64,000 nt of DNA, from the NCBI GenBank assembly GCA_012845835.1, contig JABAKD010000021.1, positions 15,043,257 through 15,107,256 of the forward strand, in the 5' to 3' direction. The DNA comes from Undaria pinnatifida (taxonomy: Eukaryota; Sar; Phaeophyceae; Laminariales; Alariaceae). The notes under the pieces are model-generated. The model had not been told where the DNA came from and searched no databases. It was given only the letters and a program-made list of their open reading frames with translations. The position numbers and the translations under genes were made by a program. This document shows positions 26,102-32,100 of the stretch, in pieces. Position 1 is the stretch's first letter. The number at the start of each line of letters is the position of its first letter.

Positions 26102-29100
26102 TTGCTCATGTTCGTGGTGCTGGTGGTGATGCTATTGATGTTGCTGTTTTGTTGTTGTTGCTGGTGCTGGCGCTGGTGCTATTGCTGTTGCTGTTATGTT
26201 GTTGCTGGTGGTGGTGGTGTTGGCTGTTGCTGTTGTCGGTGCTACTGTTTCCACGGCCGAAGGGAGGAGAGTGCTTCCGCAGCAGGACGGCGGTGGGGAT
26301 GTCTGATCGTGTTAAGGCCGCGGTGGACAGGGCCCAGCCCATCCCAACACATCCCAAACCAGCCCAGCCCAACCCAACCCAACCCTGCCCAACCCAACAT
26401 GTTTGTTGTTGTTGCAATATCTGAAGAGTGGAGGGTGTTTCCACAGCAGGACGGCGGTGGGAATGTTCAATCACGTCAAGGAGGCGGTAGACAGGGGGGA
26501 CGTGCTGCTTGAGTGGGACTACTCCAAGGTTTGTCGTTGCAAATTTTGAAGTAGCTTGTAACATTGGTAGTCTCCTTAGCTTGATTGCGTTACACTATAT
26601 GATTGGACCACCACCTGCGTCCGAGCACTGCAGACCTCCCGAGACCGCACGGCCTTGCCACGCCCCCCTCCCACAGCAGCCCGCGCGATCCTCGACGAAA
26701 ATAGAGCGAGGTCTGCGGGCGAGGGGCGTCGAAAGCTCGAAACAACATATCGTTCCATTCTGATATTAGAGTCGATTAAGTATTTTTCCCGATGCTCGAG
26801 GACGCGAAGTATAAATAGTAATTATATAGTTACCGTTGCGTTGTTTATCGGTATGCCAAATACCGAGTACGGTCATAACGAGCAGCTCTTGTGCTGACCG
26901 CTTTGCTGATGTGACTTTCGTGCTCCGTGGTTTGCGATTTGTGGTGTGTGTTGTTTTTGTTGTCTTTGTTCGTCAGGGTGCCCCTCCTAAGCCATTGGTG
27001 AAAGACGTCTACGCCAGCGAAAGGCGACAAGCCAAGACACTCAACTTTTCCATCGCCTACGGCAAGGTAAGATTGTGTTCGGCCGGTTGATCGAGTGGAT
27101 AGCTGGTTGATTTTTCTGTTCGTTGGTTGGTTTGATTGCTTGAGTTAGTGGTTAGTTGATTGGTTTTCGGTTGGTTGAGTGAGTGAGTGGTTAGTTGATC
27201 GGTTGGTTGATTCATTGGTTGATTGGTTGAATGGTTGGTCGAATGGTTGATGGATTGATTGAGTGAGTGATTGGATGGCTCGCTGCTTCTTGAAATTATT
27301 TTTGGTTTTCTGGCCAGCTTTTTTGTTGGTTGGTTGGTTGATTGATTGGTTGATTGCTCGGTTGTTTGTATCATTGGTTGGTTGGTTGAATGGTTGGTTC
27401 AATTGTTGATTGACGGGTTCGTTCGCTGATTCGTTGATGCGGCGAACGACTGATTGTTGACCGATCGATTGGATGCTCCTTCGATGGATTGATTGATTGG
27501 ATTGAATTGATTTGTGTGATTGGATGGTTCACTGTTTTTTATTTTTATTGGGTGGTTCACTGTCTAGTTTTTTTATTGCTTGGTTGATCGGTTGGTTCGT
27601 TGGTAGGCTGGTTGGTTGGTTGGTTGATTTGCTTCAGTAATTGGTTGATTGGTTAGTTGTTTGATTGGTTGAACGACTGGCTGCATATTGATTGATCGGT
27701 GGGTTGATTGAGTGATTGGTTGGTGTGGCCGGTTAGTTGATTGGGTGATTCGTTCATTGATTCGTTGGTTGTTGGAGTCTTTGGGTGATGATGTAGTTCG
27801 TTTGTTGATTCGTTGAACGATTGATTGCCTAAATGATTGGGTGATTAGTGGATTGGTTGTGTTGTTGATTGGGTGGCTGGTCGGCTGATTGACCGATTGA
27901 TTGATTGATGATTCAACCCAATCTTGATTATGTCAAGTATTTGCTGATCCGCCCTGCCCTGCCCTGCCCTGCCCTGCCCTGCCCTGCCCTGCCCTGCCCT
28001 GCCCTGCCCTGCCCTGTCCTGCCCTGCCCTGCCCTGTCCTGCCCTGCCCTGCCCTGCCCTGTTCTGTCCTGTCCTGTCCTGCCCTGTCCTGTCCTGTCCT
28101 GCCCTGTCCTGTCCTGTCCTGTCCTGTTTTTGTCTGCAGACAACTCACGGGCTTTCTGAGGACTGGGGTGTTTCGTTGAAAGAGGCGGAAGCACTCGTCG
28201 AGGTACGTTTTTTTTCACATGGGTTTTAAAATCACTGACACTTTGGTACTACATACAGATGATGAGCAGTTTTTTTTCAAGTAACATGGTACAAGGCATG
28301 CACGTGCTGTTGGTGCCTAACGGTTGAGTTTCATCGGCCATCTGGTTAGATTGTCATAACTTTACTTCCGGAATTGTAAGAAGAGACGCCTAGATATAAA
28401 ACCGCGACGAGGCCCAAACGATCGAAGAAGATACCAACACTGGATCGAACTCGGAATTTTCCGGGTGCCAACACTACCAATCCCACCCGAAATCTGCAGA
28501 TGTATTGGAACTGATCAGGTGTGATCAATCTCAACTTGTGAGATGATCACCCAGTAAAGGAGAGTTGACACCAGAGAAAAGCGTGTGTTACCTGTTATCC
28601 CGCAGCCGCGGGGAGACAGACTCTTTATCTCAGACCCGACGCCGATCGACGACCCGCAAACGCGGGGAGATTGCAGACCGACTGCTGTGCGCGATGACCT
28701 CAGAGCAGGCGGCAGCATCCGTTTTACCATCAAGATGCAAATCCACGTAATAGGAAACCGGGGAGGTATCCTGGATGTCCCGTGACGACCACAGGCCTGC
28801 GCGTCTTGTGGCCACGGACTGGAGTCTGGCGACGAGACAACAAGAGCAACTACCGACCCCCATTCTCCAACGTACATGAAGTGTAACGACAGATACTAGT
28901 ATCCTGCTGCGCGCGTGCCAGCGATAGCTATAGTACTGTCTTCCTCCTACGTTTACTTGTGCCGCTGCCTGCCTTGGGGCTACCGACAGGATTTTGGTGT
29001 GAGACAGAAACAGCTTCCGACCTCCATGCTGCGACAGAAACAGATTCCGACCTCCATGCAGCGACACACGAGTTGGCCAGAGTTGCGATTGACCTGTGCG

Positions 29101-32100
29101 AATTCTAGCTACAGCTGTTCTATCTTATCTCTGCTTGTATATGATGCGTGTCGTTGTGGCTGAAAATACGACCTCCATCCAGCCACACACAAGTTGACCA
29201 CAGTTGCGATTGACCTGCTGCGCGAATTCCTAGCTACAGCTATTCTCTCTTACCGCTGCCTATGTAGGATGCGTGCCGTTGTGGCCGCGAATACGTCATA
29301 CCTTTGGGCTTTTCATAAATATCTTGGGTCGGAAATAAACTTTGTCGATTTGGTTTTTTGTTTGCGCTTTGTCCACGATGACCTATTTATAAAGCACTCG
29401 AACAATTGTACCTGCTCGTGGTACCGGGTATGTGTTTTGCGCGTGCTTGTGCTTGTAGAGGCGTGGTACGCTGACAGACATAAAGTTGACCGCAGTCACA
29501 AATATCCTGCAGCGTGAACTTCTATCGAGAGCTAGCATCTTACTTTGATCATGATACAAATGTATATTTGCGCGCATGCCTGTGTCTTTGTACAGGCGTG
29601 GTACGCTGACAGGCCTGAAGTTCGAAATTGGCAGAAGAAAGTAATCAAGAACGCCAAGGAAACGGGATTTTCGCGCACCCTGATGGGCAGGTAAGAACGC
29701 TTCTCTACTTTTCCTGCGCATGTGCTTCGTTTCTTGGCCGGTCAAGGGGTCGGGGTGACTGTCCCCACCCAGACCACCCACCCAACCCCACCCCCACCCC
29801 CCACCCAACCCCACCCTCCAGGCCCCACCCCAACCCCACCCCCACCCCTCACCCACCCTCCACTCCCCACCCCCACCCTATTGTCGAGCACGGGCACCGC
29901 ACCCGCCCCACCCGGTTCCCACTCCCACTTCCCCGACCCTCACACCCACCAACCCCGAACCCCACCCCCACCGTAGTCTCAAGCATGTACCACAAAATCT
30001 CCCGGACATCGTTTCACGCGACAGACTTCGACCCCCACCACACCCCCACCACACCATACCACTTGCGAGGTACTCGGCACTGTGGCTGAGGGTCACTGTA
30101 AGACACGAACACAACTAGCCCTAACCCTAGTCCCAATAACCCAATCGACCAATAGCTGAGGTTGTCCTCTTCATCAAGTGCACAGTGTGCGCCAACCATA
30201 TTAGTGTCAAATACGTCGCAAGTTCTACCCAACCCCAACCAGTGTGCGTCAACCATAGTAGTATCGAATACGTCGCAAGGTTTCCCCAACCCCAACCCCC
30301 AACCCCAACCCCACCACACCACACCAACCCTAACTCCAATCCCCATTCCAACCTCTCCAATCCCTCTCCACCTCACCCAACTCCCACCCACACCCCCACC
30401 CTCAACCCCCTCCCCACCTCACCCATCTCCCCGCCCCAACCCCCGCCCCCTACCCCCTCCCCACCTCACCCAACTCCCCACCCCAACCCCCATCCCCTCC
30501 ACACTTCACCCAACCCCCAACCCTAACCCAACCCCCAATCCCTAACCCTCTCCCCACCTCACGCAACTCCCCACGCAACCCCCCCCCCCAACCCCCACCC
30601 CCACCATAATCTCGACTGCAGGTACCGTAAACTCCCGGACATCACTTCACACGACAGATATAGGGTGAGCCACGGCGCTCGTGCTGCGATTAACACGCCC
30701 ATCCAGGGCGGAGCGGCGGATGTGGCGATGGTGGCGATGATCAAGATTGTTAGAAGCCCGCTTCTCAAGAAGCTTGGCTGGAAGCTTCTGCTGCAGGTGG
30801 GGTGGGTAGTCTAGTGCAGTAGAGGTTCCTCTGCAGTGCGAGTATGTGCACAATGGAGGAAACCGGCACTGTTTCGTATACTGCCACCGCTGATTGCTTT
30901 TCCCATACCAGGTACGTGCCAAACGAACTCACAGGCACTATAGCGGGTAACCGGCACTACTCAACCGGCGCTGTTGTTGTTGTTTTCTCACATTAACTAA
31001 AAAATCTAGAGTCCGTGGTCACACAAAGGTGCTGGAGCCTTAGGAAGATCCGAAAAACCAAGTGAAATCAAAATTCGTCCGGGTAATACTACGCTTTCCC
31101 GCCTAAAAAACGCACGATACGGAAAAAGGCGCACAAGTGAAAAGGTCCAATGTTCAAACTAAACTCACATGGCCGCGGGTATCCACTCAACTACAGCATA
31201 GAGTTCCCCCGTTCCCACAACTAACCAACTCGGCGCTATAGAGGGACTACTACTAAGCGCAGATGCGTGTCCTGTTATCGTAACCATTTTGGGCTGAAAT
31301 TCCCGCCTTTTTTTTTCCAGAACTAGTGTCATGGGATGTTGGACTGCGCTAAAGTGGGACCCCACGATATCATGAGATGTTGAAACGCACTGAAGTGGGA
31401 CCCCGCACTAATCTAATGGCATGTTGGACCGCACTAAAATGGGACCCCGCACTATCATGGGATGTTGGAGTACTCTCTATCAACAGGACAAGGTCGTGAC
31501 AAGAGATTTTCCCCGCTCTAAGCTGGGGGCCGGCACTAAGAGGGTACCGCACAAACGTGGGACAACGACTGTACGAGTTTTGGTGTAGGCGGCGGTCTGT
31601 CAAGGCTTCAAAATCGCTGTCTCCCTTAACATGTTTTCCAGTGTTTTTTCTTTTTATTCTTGATTTTTTTCCATTCTTGCCTTCTCCTGAAGGTGCACGG
31701 CGAGGTGATCCTGCCTCTACCACAGCACGATGCTGTGATAGTAGACCTAGCTATTGACTCGTTTTTCTATGAACAGTCGCTGTTACTTGCCCGGTTACTT
31801 GCCGTGTGGCTAAATTATTTTATCTTTAGCTTTCACAAGTGCTTTGGTCCTCTCCTTTTTTACTTGCGACACCCGCGGGATTTTAAACCAACCACATCTC
31901 GAACGGGAAGCTTGTAGTTGGGCATAAACGTGTGGTTCAATCACTTTTCCGGCAAAAAAAAATCGTCAACTCTAACCTTTTACGGTACGTGTTCGCTTTT
32001 TGATTTCCCCCCCCGGTCGTCTTGAAGGTGCACGACGAGGTTATTCTGGAGGGGCCGGAAGAGTCGGCGCAAGAAGCGCTCGCCGAGACCGTGCACTGCA

